DNA of 64,000 nt from Scytonema millei VB511283 (GCF_000817735.3 NZ_JTJC03000004.1:372001-436000); one strand, 5' to 3'; counted from the first letter of the stretch, positions 25,628 to 34,542 are shown. The notes: a model not told the origin generated them from the sequence alone. A program made the numbers and translations.

Positions 25628-26411
25628 TTTAGACGTAAATTTTCTAAAAGACCGCGCCCCCCAGAAGTCAGGGTTTGCGACTGGTGGAAGCAAAACGCGG
25701 ATGTCAGCGGTCGGTCAAACACCTCTATTTGTTGGAGCGGCTGTAGCGGCTGTGATTCCAGTGGTGGTTGGCGCTTGGTGGTTATTGTTACAAACGCAAA
25801 ACACCCAGATGGAAAACAAACTAGCTGCGTTAGACGCAGAGTTAAACCGCTTGGGCTTGCAAGAAGAAGAATTGAAAAAAATTCAGGCTGAAACTAGCAC
25901 ATTGCAAACGGATACGAAAGCATTAGCTACTGTTTTCAACCAAATTCGCCCTTGGTCGGCAATGTTACAAGACTTGCGCGATCGCATTCCTAGAGCGGTA
26001 CAAATTGAATCGATCAAGCAAATTCCGGCGATCGCCTCCTCTGGCGCACCACAACCACCTGCGGCAGCGGGTAATGCGGCTCCACCACCAGCCGCGAACC
26101 CAGCTGGTGGGATTGAAATTACTGGCAAGGCGCGATCGTTTAGCGATGTTAACGATTTCCTACTAACTCTGAAACAGTCAGCGTTCTTCCAAGCAACTGA
26201 CACGCGAATTATTTCAGCAGAACTAGCCGAGGCTGCGGCATCAAATGAAAAATCAGCCGTAAAACCACCGTCACTTGTGAGATATACAATTCAATCTAAC
26301 TTAAGTAATGTCCCAGCCGCCGATTTGCTCCAAGAGTTAGAGCGTAAAGGGACGTTAGGACTGGTGACTCGGATTCGCACCCTGCAACAAAAAGGAGTCA
26401 TTCAACCATGA
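25620..26411 (+). CDS. pilN: Type IV pilus assembly protein PilN
   Basis: This 263-residue bitopic protein has a short conserved cytoplasmic N-terminus (MYSLDVNFLKDR, the PilM-binding INLLP-like segment), a membrane helix at about 38-60 and a periplasmic coiled coil with a Fimbrial-assembly domain. The ATG at 25620 overlaps the pilM stop; the family-type N-terminus supports it over the in-frame GTG 12 bases upstream. An Ala/Pro-rich loop (PPAAAGNAAPPPAANPAGG) splits the periplasmic domain. It pairs with PilO in the inner-membrane alignment complex. Confidence 0.93.
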   Translation: MYSLDVNFLKDRAPQKSGFATGGSKTRMSAVGQTPLFVGAAVAAVIPVVVGAWWLLLQTQNTQMENKLAALDAELNRLGLQEEELKKIQAETSTLQTDTKALATVFNQIRPWSAMLQDLRDRIPRAVQIESIKQIPAIASSGAPQPPAAAGNAAPPPAANPAGGIEITGKARSFSDVNDFLLTLKQSAFFQATDTRIISAELAEAAASNEKSAVKPPSLVRYTIQSNLSNVPAADLLQELERKGTLGLVTRIRTLQQKGVIQP

Positions 26412-27157
26412 CGATTAGTGAAGAATTTATTTCTGTAGAAGAAGATCTTGAGGCTGCACCGTCCTATCCTACTGTTTTTGGCGTGACTCTAACTCCAACG
26501 ATTAGCGGAGCGCTGCTAGCAGTTGTTGGTCTTGGTTTAGGGGGTTATTTGTTTACTTCGTTCGTCACGCCAGCAATGCAAAAGCATGACGAGCTAACAG
26601 CAAAACAAAATGAAAAGCAAAACTTGGTGCAGCAAAAATCCGCTAGCATGGCGCAGAAGCAGCAAGTAGAAACAGAATTAGCGAAGGCGAAACAGCAAAA
26701 AGCAGATGTTTTAACTTTATTTGCTAGCGAAAGTACGCTCGATACTTTACTCATCGACCTGAATCGACTCGTACAGTCGGTTAATGGCAAGCAAAACGCT
26801 ACTGCTAAATTGAAAAAATTTACGCCCGCCAATCAATCAGCTGAAACGATTTCAGATGGTTCGCTTGGTGCTGATGTCAATGGCAAACTCAAACGTCGAA
26901 TAGTTGATATTAATATCTCTGGAACATTTGACCAAACTCAAGCGATTCTCCGAAGTATTGAACGATTGCAACCATTATTAATTGTGAGAGACTATCAATC
27001 AACAATGGTAGCTGCTACCGATAAGGATGGAAAACGTGCTGGCGGTGCGCCAAATATCGATACTTCCTTTAAATTACAGGCACTGATTCCCGTATCTCCA
27101 GAGGAAGCAGCAGCAGCGGCAGCAGCAGCGGCGAAGAAAGCAGAAGAGAAAAAGTGA
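26408..27157 (+). CDS. pilO: Type IV pilus assembly protein PilO
   Basis: The 249-residue product has an N-terminal cytoplasmic tail, one membrane helix at about 33-57 and a long coiled coil (QNEKQNLVQQKSASMAQKQQ) followed by a ferredoxin-like PilO domain. It overlaps pilN by four bases (ATGA). It ends in a run of Ala and Lys. In cyanobacteria PilO connects the inner-membrane complex to the secretin without a separate PilP, and indeed no pilP is present before pilQ. Confidence 0.93.
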   Translation: MTISEEFISVEEDLEAAPSYPTVFGVTLTPTISGALLAVVGLGLGGYLFTSFVTPAMQKHDELTAKQNEKQNLVQQKSASMAQKQQVETELAKAKQQKADVLTLFASESTLDTLLIDLNRLVQSVNGKQNATAKLKKFTPANQSAETISDGSLGADVNGKLKRRIVDINISGTFDQTQAILRSIERLQPLLIVRDYQSTMVAATDKDGKRAGGAPNIDTSFKLQALIPVSPEEAAAAAAAAAKKAEEKK

Positions 27158-27797
27158 ATTCGGAATTCGGAAATTCGGAATTAAAGATCGGTCAGTTTGT
27201 AGGGGCGGGTTTATCAAAAATCGCTGGATTTAACTAAAGAAATCGATAATCCAGCCCTTATAGATATTGTAGTTAAGTTATCAAAGTTCATAGATTTTAT
27301 AATTTTGAATTTTCGATAGGGGCTGATTTTCCAGTGAAATCTCGGGAGAAATTCGAGAACGCTACTAAATCTGCCCCATATTTGGAATTGGATATAAGAT
27401 ATGGGATTGCGATCGCAACCTAATTATCTAATTTTGTAGATATCATTATGTAACAAAATTACCGTACATTTACTGAGATTAGAGATAATACCAAGATGAA
27501 GACAAGGAATTATAAGTGAAAATTCGCTTGGGAAAAATGCCGAAATAAAGTTAGCTTGCTTGTGGAGTTTTTCAGGTGAAATTATCCCATTAATTCAGCC
27601 AACAGTTATCAAGCGCATGATGAAGAATCGATCTTACAAAAGCGCTTTCCAGTTCTGAAAAAATAGTTCTTTCATCCAAGGAATGAAATTGATAACTGAT
27701 AACTGATAACTGATAACTGTTATAACTCATTCTATTTCTGTAAATTGTCAGGCGAATTTGCATTTACTAGCTTTCAAATTTAGGGCGATCGCCTGCA
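27158..27797. other. Intergenic region between pilO and pilQ
   Basis: This is a 640-base spacer in what is usually a tight operon. It holds a GGAATTC-type repeat directly after pilO, a GTAGGGGCGGGTTTA terminus at 27199-27213 (possibly a degenerate or longer repeat element ending near 27377), and a TGATAAC heptamer array at 27690-27719. No gene was seen. pilQ probably has its own promoter here. Confidence 0.55.
27690..27719. repeat. Heptamer array (TGATAAC)n
   Basis: Four tandem TGATAAC units lie about 80 bases upstream of pilQ. The unit is the reverse complement of GTTATCA, so this is the same family in inverted orientation. Confidence 0.85.
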
Positions 27798-29981
27798 ATG
27801 CGCGTAGAATACCTAAACTTTACTCAAAGTAGAAACAGAACTGTGAAACAGCTTCAAGGTAGTAACATACTATTTATCGGGGTAGCAGTCGCACTCGTTG
27901 CAGCGCCGCCAGTATGGGCAAAACCTGCAAAGGTAACAGCAGTCAAGCTAGATCCTACAAATAACGGCTTAAATGTGGTTTTGGAGACTTCCACAGCGGC
28001 TCGCCCCCAAGTCTTAACCAGCCAGCAGGGTAATACTCTAGTTGCAGATATTAGTAACGCTCAGTTGAACTTACCCGCAGGAAAAGATTTTCGTCAAGCC
28101 AAGCCAGCACCAGGTATTGATTCAGTAATTGTGACGCGACTCGACTCTAGTAGCATCCGGCTGATGGTCACTGGTACTACCAATGCTCCCAGCGGTCAAA
28201 TGCAACGTAATGGTCAAAGTGTAACGTTTAGCGTTAGCTCTACGCCAGAAAGGATTGCCCAAGCAAAACCCGCTCCAACAACTGGTACGACATTGAAACC
28301 AGGGCAATCGGTAACAGTTCAAAAACCCCTTTTTCCCAATCCAGAAATTACAGTTGACGGAAAGCCAGTACCACCCTCAGCAATGCGCGGGAATCAAGCC
28401 CAACCGCCATTCTTGCCTAGAGCGGTTGCCCCACCAGTGGGAGATATGGCAATTTCCAACACCGATGCTTCTCCGGCTCTGATCGATCTTGGTAGCCAAG
28501 AACGAGTCCCGCGCCTAGTCTTACGGGATGCTCCCGTGCGCGAAGTCCTCTCCTTACTCGCCCGTGCTGCTGGTCTCAACTTAGCTTACACGACAGCCAC
28601 ACCTCAAGGACAACAAGGTCAACCAGCTCCGACTGCGCCTGGAGCGGGGGGAGCTGAGGGACCCAAAGTCACTCTCGATATTCAAGACGAATCCGTACAG
28701 GATGTTTTCAATCACGTACTGCGGATTACAGGCTTGCAAGCCAATCGGGAAGGACGCACGATTTTTGTCGGTCCCAGACTGCCTAATGAGGCTCGTAATC
28801 TAGTCACGCGCAGCTACAGGCTGAATCAGGTCACGGTAGGCGTAGCACTTAACTTTTTGGTCGCAATGGGTGCAGAAAGTGCCGTCAGCCGCGAACGCAC
28901 GATCACCAGCGTTCAAGCCGTACCTGTAGGTGGCGGACAAGCTCCCGCAACCCAAACCCAAACCAGTACAGAGACGCGGATCGAAACCCAACGGATCGAT
29001 TTTCAAGACTCTACACCCCTACTACGGGGATTAGAAGTCGTCGGTGACGAGCGGACGAACTCCGTTACACTGATTGGTTCTCCCAAGCAAGTTCAGGTGG
29101 CTAGCGCTCAACTAATCCAACTCGACTCTCGCCGTCGTCAGGTTGCAATTAACGTCAAGATTGCTGATATTAACCTCTTAGCAACTGAAGACATTAATAC
29201 TAGCTTTTCGTTTGGGCTGGGTGACACTTTCTTTCAAAACAGTCGCGGTATTGGTGGAATCATCAACTTTGGTGTGAGAAACCCCGCGTCTGGGAGTGTC
29301 TTCAATGGCGCTCCTCCAGGGTTCGCCAGACAATTTCTCTCTCGTTTGCAAGCTCAAATTACAAGTGGCAATGCTAAGGTTTTGACCGATCCTACCCTGA
29401 TCGTTCAAGAGGGACAGCAAGCTGCTGTCAACCTAACCCAAGAAGTGGTGGGTAACGTCACCAGAACCATTAGTCAGGGTACGGGTGGTCTCGGTCAAGA
29501 TACCACGACAATTCAAAAAGAGCGAGTTGGTTTGACCGTTGGAATTAAGATCGAACGAATAGATGACAATGGTTTTGTTGCCCTATCTGTAGCTCCTACA
29601 GTCAGAGCAGTACAAGATCAGTATGCAGATCCAACTGGTAATTTGATTGCTTTAATTAACGAGCGATCGCTGACTTCTGGACTAATTCGCCTGCGAGATA
29701 ATCAAACTTTAATCTTGTCAGGTATCATTCAAGAGTCAGACCGAACCAGCGTCGATAAGGTTCCCATTCTAGGAGATATTCCGATTCTTGGCGCACTGTT
29801 TAGAAGTACTAATAAGACGAACCAACGTCAAGAAGTCATCGTGTTGTTGACTCCTCAAATTATCGACGATTCAGAGCGATCGTCATCTATGGGATATAAC
29901 TATAATCCCAGTCCCGATGCGCGTCAAATGCTAGAACGCAGCCAAAATCGCAAAGTTCAAGCACCTAATAGTAGTCGATAG
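27798..29981 (+). CDS. pilQ: Type IV pilus secretin PilQ
   Basis: This 727-residue outer-membrane secretin opens with a signal peptide (hydrophobic ILFIGVAVALVAAPPVWA). An AMIN domain (about 45-150, peptidoglycan binding), a Pro/Gln-rich linker and an STN/secretin_N region (VREVLSLLARAAGLNLAY; VQDVFNHVLRITGLQ) follow. The C-terminal secretin domain has VPILGDIPILGALFRS. It forms the pilus exit channel and is needed for motility and DNA uptake. Initiation at the GTG at 27843 (giving MKQLQGSN) would shorten the signal-peptide n-region and is possible. It ends 150 bases before a strong terminator. Confidence 0.95.
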   Translation: MRVEYLNFTQSRNRTVKQLQGSNILFIGVAVALVAAPPVWAKPAKVTAVKLDPTNNGLNVVLETSTAARPQVLTSQQGNTLVADISNAQLNLPAGKDFRQAKPAPGIDSVIVTRLDSSSIRLMVTGTTNAPSGQMQRNGQSVTFSVSSTPERIAQAKPAPTTGTTLKPGQSVTVQKPLFPNPEITVDGKPVPPSAMRGNQAQPPFLPRAVAPPVGDMAISNTDASPALIDLGSQERVPRLVLRDAPVREVLSLLARAAGLNLAYTTATPQGQQGQPAPTAPGAGGAEGPKVTLDIQDESVQDVFNHVLRITGLQANREGRTIFVGPRLPNEARNLVTRSYRLNQVTVGVALNFLVAMGAESAVSRERTITSVQAVPVGGGQAPATQTQTSTETRIETQRIDFQDSTPLLRGLEVVGDERTNSVTLIGSPKQVQVASAQLIQLDSRRRQVAINVKIADINLLATEDINTSFSFGLGDTFFQNSRGIGGIINFGVRNPASGSVFNGAPPGFARQFLSRLQAQITSGNAKVLTDPTLIVQEGQQAAVNLTQEVVGNVTRTISQGTGGLGQDTTTIQKERVGLTVGIKIERIDDNGFVALSVAPTVRAVQDQYADPTGNLIALINERSLTSGLIRLRDNQTLILSGIIQESDRTSVDKVPILGDIPILGALFRSTNKTNQRQEVIVLLTPQIIDDSERSSSMGYNYNPSPDARQMLERSQNRKVQAPNSSR

Positions 29982-30026
29982 ATCGCTAAAGATTTACCAT
30001 TGATTTCAAACTTCGGCACGAAAGAT

Positions 30027-30053
30027 CCCCCCAACCCCCCTTAAAAAGGGGGG
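30027..30053. repeat. CCCCCCTTAAAAAGGGGGG hairpin repeat
   Basis: A G/C-rich palindromic element (CCCCCC facing GGGGGG across TTAAAAA) typical of dispersed cyanobacterial repeats lies downstream of pilQ. It could contribute to termination. Confidence 0.7.
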
Positions 30054-30133
30054 CAATAGATCGAAAAGGGTGCAATGGAATCAGTGCTAGTGTTGCGATC
30101 GCTGAAAGTTATGCTAAGTTAAATTTCTTGTAG

Positions 30134-30157
30134 GATGCGAAATTTCGCATCTTTTTT
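30134..30157 (+). terminator. Rho-independent terminator after pilQ
   Basis: The stem GATGCG/CGCATC around AAATTT is followed by six T residues, a textbook intrinsic terminator on the plus strand. It separates pilQ from osmC. Confidence 0.85.
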
Positions 30158-30186
30158 ATTATCTTCTACGAAGGGTTATTCACAAA

Positions 30187-30660
30187 ATGAAACCCAAAAC
30201 ACATACTTATACTGTCAAAGTTGAATGGACTGGAAATCTAGGACAAGGAACGAGTCATTACAAAACATATACACGCAATCACGAGATTTCTGTAGCTGGA
30301 AAGCCAACAATTTTAGCCTCATCAGACCCAGCTTTTCGCGGTGACTCTACCCGATATAATCCAGAAGAATTACTAGTAGCATCACTCTCTACCTGTCATA
30401 TGCTTTGGTATTTGCATTTATGTGCCGAAGCTGGGATTGTTGTTATTAGTTATATTGATAACCCTACTGGCACGATGATGGAAACCGATAATGGTAGCGG
30501 ACGCTTTACAGAAGTTACGCTGAAACCAAGCATAACTATCAACACAGCCAGCGATCGCGAACTAGCGATTGCCTTACATCATAAAGCACACGACAAGTGT
30601 TTTATTGCCAATTCCGTGAATTTTCCAGTACATTGCCAAAGCGCGATCGCTTCTATCTAA
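30187..30660 (+). CDS. OsmC/Ohr-family peroxide reductase
   Basis: This 157-residue protein has the two redox cysteines of the OsmC/Ohr family: Cys70 in LSTCHMLWYLHLCAEAG and Cys138 in HDKCFIANSVNFP. Such proteins reduce organic hydroperoxides using lipoylated or thiol partners. The N-terminal beta strands (KVEWTGNLGQGTSHY) and the DPAFRGDSTRYNPEELL segment match the YhfA-like OsmC subgroup. The start ATG is well placed after the terminator. It appears monocistronic. Confidence 0.9.
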   Translation: MKPKTHTYTVKVEWTGNLGQGTSHYKTYTRNHEISVAGKPTILASSDPAFRGDSTRYNPEELLVASLSTCHMLWYLHLCAEAGIVVISYIDNPTGTMMETDNGSGRFTEVTLKPSITINTASDRELAIALHHKAHDKCFIANSVNFPVHCQSAIASI

Positions 30661-30759
30661 AGTCTGACACATACATTTCGGAAGTGGCTCTATAGAAAGA
30701 TGCCATATCTATTTATATTTGTTCAGCTAGATAATATCTAAATAATTTAGGAAAACACT

Positions 30760-30846
30760 ATGAGAATCTTTTTTTGGACAACTCTGTCCTTTGTAATTGT
30801 AGGTGCAATTATGCTACTTCTCCAACCTATTATTGACTTTCACTAG
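30760..30846 (+). CDS. 28-residue single-span membrane peptide
   Basis: An ATG with AGGA seven bases upstream opens a 28-codon frame: MRIFFWTTLSFVIVGAIMLL followed by eight more residues ending in DFH. Nearly the whole peptide is one membrane helix with a basic N-terminus and an Asp-Phe-His tail, the design of small photosynthetic-complex subunits and of regulatory membrane peptides. I could not match it to a named subunit. It stands between osmC and a stress-type membrane protein gene, in 327 bases otherwise occupied by a repeat. Confidence 0.55.
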   Translation: MRIFFWTTLSFVIVGAIMLLLQPIIDFH

Positions 30847-30904
30847 CACATTGTCTTCTTAAAAAACCTTCCCAATCCCTACAAAAATCTAAGGCAACAC
30901 TTAG

Positions 30905-30965
30905 CGCCTTTGCTACGCCAGTCACCTCAACGGGGGGAACCCGCGCACGGTGCTGGCTCGCCTTT
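30905..30965. repeat. Dispersed repeat (TACGCCAGTC...GTGCTGGCTC type)
   Basis: This GC-rich segment contains CCAGTCACCTCAACGGGGGG and the complement-like CGCGCACGGTGCTGGCTC. It is a recognisable cyanobacterial dispersed repeat class. It lies just upstream of the next gene and creates a false in-frame N-terminal extension of it. Confidence 0.65.
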
Positions 30966-30987
30966 GCGTGACATTTTCTTTAAAACC

Positions 30988-31491
30988 ATGAATTATCTAG
31001 TAGCAGTCTTACCAAACCGCATCCAAGCAGAAGCAGCCTATACAGCACTTGAAAAAGAAGGACTACCCAAAGAGCAAATTAACATCCTCGGTCAAGGCTA
31101 CAAAAGTGCAGACGAATTTGGTTTCATCAACCCCAACGAACAAGCCCGTAAAGGAGCAAGTAGACTAGTAACATGGCTCGTCCCCTTTGGCTTTGCCGCA
31201 GGCTATCTCTTCAACTTACTCACAGGCATTGAAATTATTCCAGCATTAGGCGCGATCGGCAACCATCTCATCGCAGGTGTCTTAGGTGCAGTTTCCGGCG
31301 GATTAGGCGCGTATTTCGTTGGTGGCGGTGTAGGGTTAACTGTAGGCAGTGGTGACGCATTACCCTATCGCAACCGCCTGAATGCAGGCAAGTATCTAAT
31401 TGTCATAGAAGGTACAGAAGAACTCACCCGACAGGCAACGCGAATATTGCGATCGTTTGAACCAGAAAACATTCAGGGATATGCTGGCTAG
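30988..31491 (+). CDS. Membrane protein with general-stress-protein-17M-like domain
   Basis: The 167-residue product starts MNYLVAVLPNRIQAEAAYTA, resembling the YflT/general stress 17M domain, in which a short alpha-beta unit is followed by glycine-rich hydrophobic segments. Two membrane spans are likely: about 63-85 and 95-125, with GVLGAVSGGLGAYFVGGGVG. I chose the ATG at 30988 because upstream codons are encoded by a dispersed repeat. A C-terminal beta-alpha unit (KYLIVIEGTEELTRQATRIL) repeats the N-terminal fold. The function is unknown. Confidence 0.75.
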   Translation: MNYLVAVLPNRIQAEAAYTALEKEGLPKEQINILGQGYKSADEFGFINPNEQARKGASRLVTWLVPFGFAAGYLFNLLTGIEIIPALGAIGNHLIAGVLGAVSGGLGAYFVGGGVGLTVGSGDALPYRNRLNAGKYLIVIEGTEELTRQATRILRSFEPENIQGYAG

Positions 31492-31525
31492 TAAGTCAAA
31501 AGTCAAAAGTTAAAAGTCAAAAATT

Positions 31526-31588
31526 GTCGGGGCTGGTTCACCAGAAATACTGGTCAGAGTCAAAGACAATTGGTAAACCCGCCCGTAC
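31526..31588. repeat. Degenerate ~67-bp inverted-repeat element
   Basis: The left end GTCGGGGCTGGTTC and right end TAAACCCGCCCGTAC correspond, with mismatches, to the termini of the better-preserved elements listed near 33 kb. The spacing is 63 bases. Confidence 0.55.
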
Positions 31589-31700
31589 ACAAGTCAGAAG
31601 TCAGGAGTCAGAATTAACCGGTCACTGATAACTGATAACTGATAACTGAAAATAGCTGTTCCATCTACAATACTGATAAAAGCATACAGATCGAGCAGCT

Positions 31701-32987
31701 ATGCAAGCAGAGTACCGCCAGCGTCGCGAACAGTTGATGGCTAAAATTGGCAACGGCACGGCAATTTTTCGCAGTGCGCCAATGGCAGTCATGCACAACG
31801 ATGTAGAATACAACTATCGCCAAGATAGCGATTTCTTCTATTTAACAGGGTTTGACGAACCGGAAGCTGTTGCCGTCTTAGCACCCCACCACGCCGAACA
31901 CCGCTTTATTTTATTTGTCCGTCCCAAAGAAAGAGAAAAAGAAGTTTGGACGGGCTATCGTTGTGGTGTAGAAGGGGCAAAAGAAATCTATGGGGCAGAC
32001 GAAGCTTATCCGATTACCGAACTCGACGAAAAGCTGCCGCAGTATTTAGAAAAAGCAGATAAAATCTATTATCGTCTGGGACGCGATCGCAATTTTAACG
32101 AAAAAGTCCTGCACCACTGGCAGCGCCTCATGGCAACTTATCCCAAACGCGGTACGGGACCAATCGCTATTGAAGATGCTGGCGTAATTTTACACAGCAT
32201 GAGACTAGTAAAAAGTCAAGCAGAATTAGAATTGATGCGGCAAGCTGCTGCTATTTCTGTTGAGGCACATAACTACGCCCAAGAAATCGCCAGCCCAGGA
32301 CGTTATGAGTATGAAATTCAAGCGGAAATGGAACGAATCTTTCGCTTGCGGGGTGGGACGGGTGTAGCCTATCCTTCAATTGTGGCTTCGGGAGAAAACG
32401 CTTGCATTCTGCACTACATCGAAAATACGCGCCAGATGCAAGATGGCGACTTACTGTTAATTGATGCAGCCTGCGCCTACGGTTATTACAACTCCGATAT
32501 TACCCGTACCTTCCCCGTAAATGGCAAGTTTACAGGCGAACAGAAAGCGTTGTACGACATTGTACTAGAAGCGCAAAAACAAGCGATCGCCCAAGTTCAA
32601 CCAGGCAACCCCTACAGCGCTTTTCACGATACCGCCGTCCGCGTCCTCACCGAAGGATTAGTCGAACTTGGCATTCTGCAAGGACAAATTGACGACTTAA
32701 TTAAAGAAGAAAAATACAAACCTTTCTACATGCACCGTACCGGACATTGGTTAGGATTAGATGTTCACGATGTCGGTGTTTATCAACATGGTGACTCCCC
32801 CCAAATTTTACAACCAGGACAAGTACTGACAGTAGAACCAGGACTTTACATCGTACCGCAGACTCAACCCGCCGAAGGACAACCCGCGATCGATCCGCGT
32901 TGGGAAGGAATCGGCATTCGGATTGAAGATGATGTCCTCGTCACCGAAACCGGACACGAAATCTTAACCGCAGGAGTCCCGAAATAA
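31701..32987 (+). CDS. pepP: Aminopeptidase P (Xaa-Pro aminopeptidase)
   Basis: This 428-residue M24B metallopeptidase cleaves N-terminal residues before proline. It has the aminopeptidase-P N-terminal domain (NDVEYNYRQDSDFFYLTGFD) and the pita-bread catalytic domain with the five metal ligands: Asp in LLIDAACAYG, Asp in YNSDITRTFP, His in HRTGHWLGLDVHD, Glu in LTVEPGLYI and Glu in GIGIRIEDDVLVT. It is cytosolic with two Mn or Co ions expected. It stands alone, bounded by repeats on both sides. Confidence 0.94.
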   Translation: MQAEYRQRREQLMAKIGNGTAIFRSAPMAVMHNDVEYNYRQDSDFFYLTGFDEPEAVAVLAPHHAEHRFILFVRPKEREKEVWTGYRCGVEGAKEIYGADEAYPITELDEKLPQYLEKADKIYYRLGRDRNFNEKVLHHWQRLMATYPKRGTGPIAIEDAGVILHSMRLVKSQAELELMRQAAAISVEAHNYAQEIASPGRYEYEIQAEMERIFRLRGGTGVAYPSIVASGENACILHYIENTRQMQDGDLLLIDAACAYGYYNSDITRTFPVNGKFTGEQKALYDIVLEAQKQAIAQVQPGNPYSAFHDTAVRVLTEGLVELGILQGQIDDLIKEEKYKPFYMHRTGHWLGLDVHDVGVYQHGDSPQILQPGQVLTVEPGLYIVPQTQPAEGQPAIDPRWEGIGIRIEDDVLVTETGHEILTAGVPK

Positions 32988-33046
32988 TCAGTTATCAGTT
33001 ATCAGTTATCAGTTATCAGTGGTAATTGGTATTTTCACTACTCCCG

Positions 33047-33113
33047 GTACGGGCGGGTTTATCTACACAATTCTCGATTGTTTCAAGGATATCCTGTCAA
33101 AACCCGCCCCTAC
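33047..33113. repeat. 67-bp inverted-repeat element, copy A
   Basis: The termini are GTACGGGCGGGTTT and AAAACCCGCCCCTAC, 67 bases overall. The interior (ATCTACACAATTCTCG...) is almost identical to copy C. The three copies A-C are separated by 14-15 bases of the CGACTCCCGACTCCCG type. Confidence 0.9.
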
Positions 33114-33127
33114 GACTCCCGACTCCC

Positions 33128-33193
33128 GTACGGGCGGGTTTAATCGCGGAGTTATTTGTTTTTTACAGGGATCTTTCAAAAACCCGCCCCTAC
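33128..33193. repeat. 67-bp inverted-repeat element, copy B (66 bp)
   Basis: It has the same termini as copies A and C but an unrelated interior (AATCGCGGAGTTATTTG...). This shows that length and ends are conserved more strongly than the centre. Confidence 0.9.
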
Positions 33194-33208
33194 GACTCCC
33201 GACTCCCG

Positions 33209-33275
33209 GTACGGGCGGGTTTATCTGCACAATTCTCGATTGTTTCAAGGATATCCTGTCAAAACCCGCCCCTAC
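33209..33275. repeat. 67-bp inverted-repeat element, copy C
   Basis: It differs from copy A mainly by one A-to-G change in the interior (CTGCACA instead of CTACACA). Copies A and C probably arose by local duplication around copy B. Confidence 0.9.
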
Positions 33276-33308
33276 GACTCCCACTCTCCCACTCCCATTT
33301 CCCCACAT

Positions 33309-33845
33309 ATGCCCCAAAAAATCGTTGAAATCCTCTCAGCCGATGAACTCCGGCGAACAGTTACCCGCCTTGCTTCTCAAATTGTGGAAAGATGTCGCGA
33401 CCTTTCCCAGTTGGTCATTTTAGGCATTCACACTAAAGGGGTTCCCTTGGCGCAAATCTTAGCTAGTCAAATTGAAATGCTAGAAGGTGTTTCTGTCCAT
33501 GTGGGGGCGTTAGATATTACTTTCTATCGGGATGATTTAGACAAAATTGGTGTGCGAACACCAGCTAAGAGTGACATTCCTCTGGATCTAACTGGCAAAA
33601 TCGTTTTATTAGTAGATGATGTCATTTACAAAGGGCGGACGATTCGCGCCGCCCTCAATGCTGTGAACGAGTATGGTAGACCAGAATCGATTTGGTTAGC
33701 GGTACTTGTAGATCGGGGTCATCGCGAATTGCCAATTCATCCAGATTTTATCGGCAAACAGCTACCCACGGCAAAAGACGAACAAGTCAAGGTCTATTTG
33801 CAAGATTTGGATGGCAGAGATGCGGTAGAGTTAATTGGAAATTAG
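33309..33845 (+). CDS. pyrR: Pyrimidine regulatory protein PyrR / uracil phosphoribosyltransferase
   Basis: This 178-residue PRTase-fold protein carries the PRPP-binding loop [20 protein letters not shown] and the flexible [10 protein letters not shown] segment characteristic of PyrR. PyrR makes UMP from uracil and PRPP and, in many bacteria, binds pyr mRNA to cause attenuation. I chose the ATG at 33309 ([14 protein letters not shown]) because longer in-frame starts are encoded by the dispersed repeats upstream. No other pyrimidine gene is adjacent and no PyrR-binding leader was identified, so a regulatory role is not shown here. Confidence 0.93.
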   Translation: MPQKIVEILSADELRRTVTRLASQIVERCRDLSQLVILGIHTKGVPLAQILASQIEMLEGVSVHVGALDITFYRDDLDKIGVRTPAKSDIPLDLTGKIVLLVDDVIYKGRTIRAALNAVNEYGRPESIWLAVLVDRGHRELPIHPDFIGKQLPTAKDEQVKVYLQDLDGRDAVELIGN

Positions 33846-33855
33846 ACGAATACCA

Positions 33856-34542
33856 TCACCAACGGCTGGAAGTGACTTCAGTCTGGACGCGACAGCGAAC
33901 GAGATATTCAAAATGATATAGGTAAGCGGCGATCGCAGTCCGCCCGATAACTGGTGCTGAAAATAAATGTTTTGGATCGTCCCAAGCAAACAACATTAAT
34001 AAGTATTTAATTACAGAATTTTCCGAAGAATCGTAGGGACATATTGCAATAATAATTGCTATAGCCAAGATTGTAGATACTGCGATCGCTAACCAAGCAA
34101 ATAGCCCTTCCCAGCAACTCATTATCCCAGGAAAAAAGCTATCACTTTCCTCGGTTGGAGCAGATTGAGTATCGGGAAAAAAGTGGTCTAATATGAGGTG
34201 GAGCCAATGATGGATGAAGGCAATAATTAGAATTGGCGCAAGCAGAGATAAAACGGATAAACACCAACTCATCTTAGTAGATAAATGTTCGCTAATAAAT
34301 CGAATCAAGGGAATGCTAGTTTGTTTAATAATTAGCGTGACAACTCCCATTAACAGTGTTAGTAGAATGGCACTCATCCAAGCACCTGTAGCGGGAAACC
34401 AAGTAAGAGAGTTCTTTTTCATAAATAGAAAACCATAGACACGCAAACGGTAATTATTTAGATAATCCGTGCGATCGCGCTGAATTTGCTTCAGTGAGAA
34501 TACCAGATATTGAAATCTGTATTTCCACTGTTGGAAATACAT
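33856..34542 (-). CDS. Hypothetical membrane protein
   Basis: The 228-residue product has about four hydrophobic spans (WMSAILLTLLMGVVTLII, WCLSVLSLLAPILIIAFI, an AWLAIAVSTILAIAIIIAI segment and a weaker C-terminal one) and a charged N-terminal 45 residues. No family was recognised. It is convergent with pyrR and divergent from the exported protein at 34649. A second ATG at codon 41 (MKKNSLTW) is an alternative start. Confidence 0.55.
   Translation of the reverse strand: MYFQQWKYRFQYLVFSLKQIQRDRTDYLNNYRLRVYGFLFMKKNSLTWFPATGAWMSAILLTLLMGVVTLIIKQTSIPLIRFISEHLSTKMSWCLSVLSLLAPILIIAFIHHWLHLILDHFFPDTQSAPTEESDSFFPGIMSCWEGLFAWLAIAVSTILAIAIIIAICPYDSSENSVIKYLLMLFAWDDPKHLFSAPVIGRTAIAAYLYHFEYLVRCRVQTEVTSSRW

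Noticed and set aside
30910-30987. N-terminal extension of the stress-type membrane protein (MLRQSPQRGEPAHGAG)
   Set aside because: It is coded by a dispersed repeat; the family-like start is the ATG at 30988.
33047-33275. Three regularly spaced repeats that look like a small CRISPR array
   Set aside because: The repeats are 66-67 bases with inverted ends and variable interiors, the spacers are the same CGACTCCCG-type sequence instead of unique DNA, and there are no cas genes.
33019-33423. Overlapping open frames rich in PVRAGL and TPGTGGF segments
   Set aside because: They are translations of the 67-bp repeat elements; pyrR begins at 33309 in another frame.
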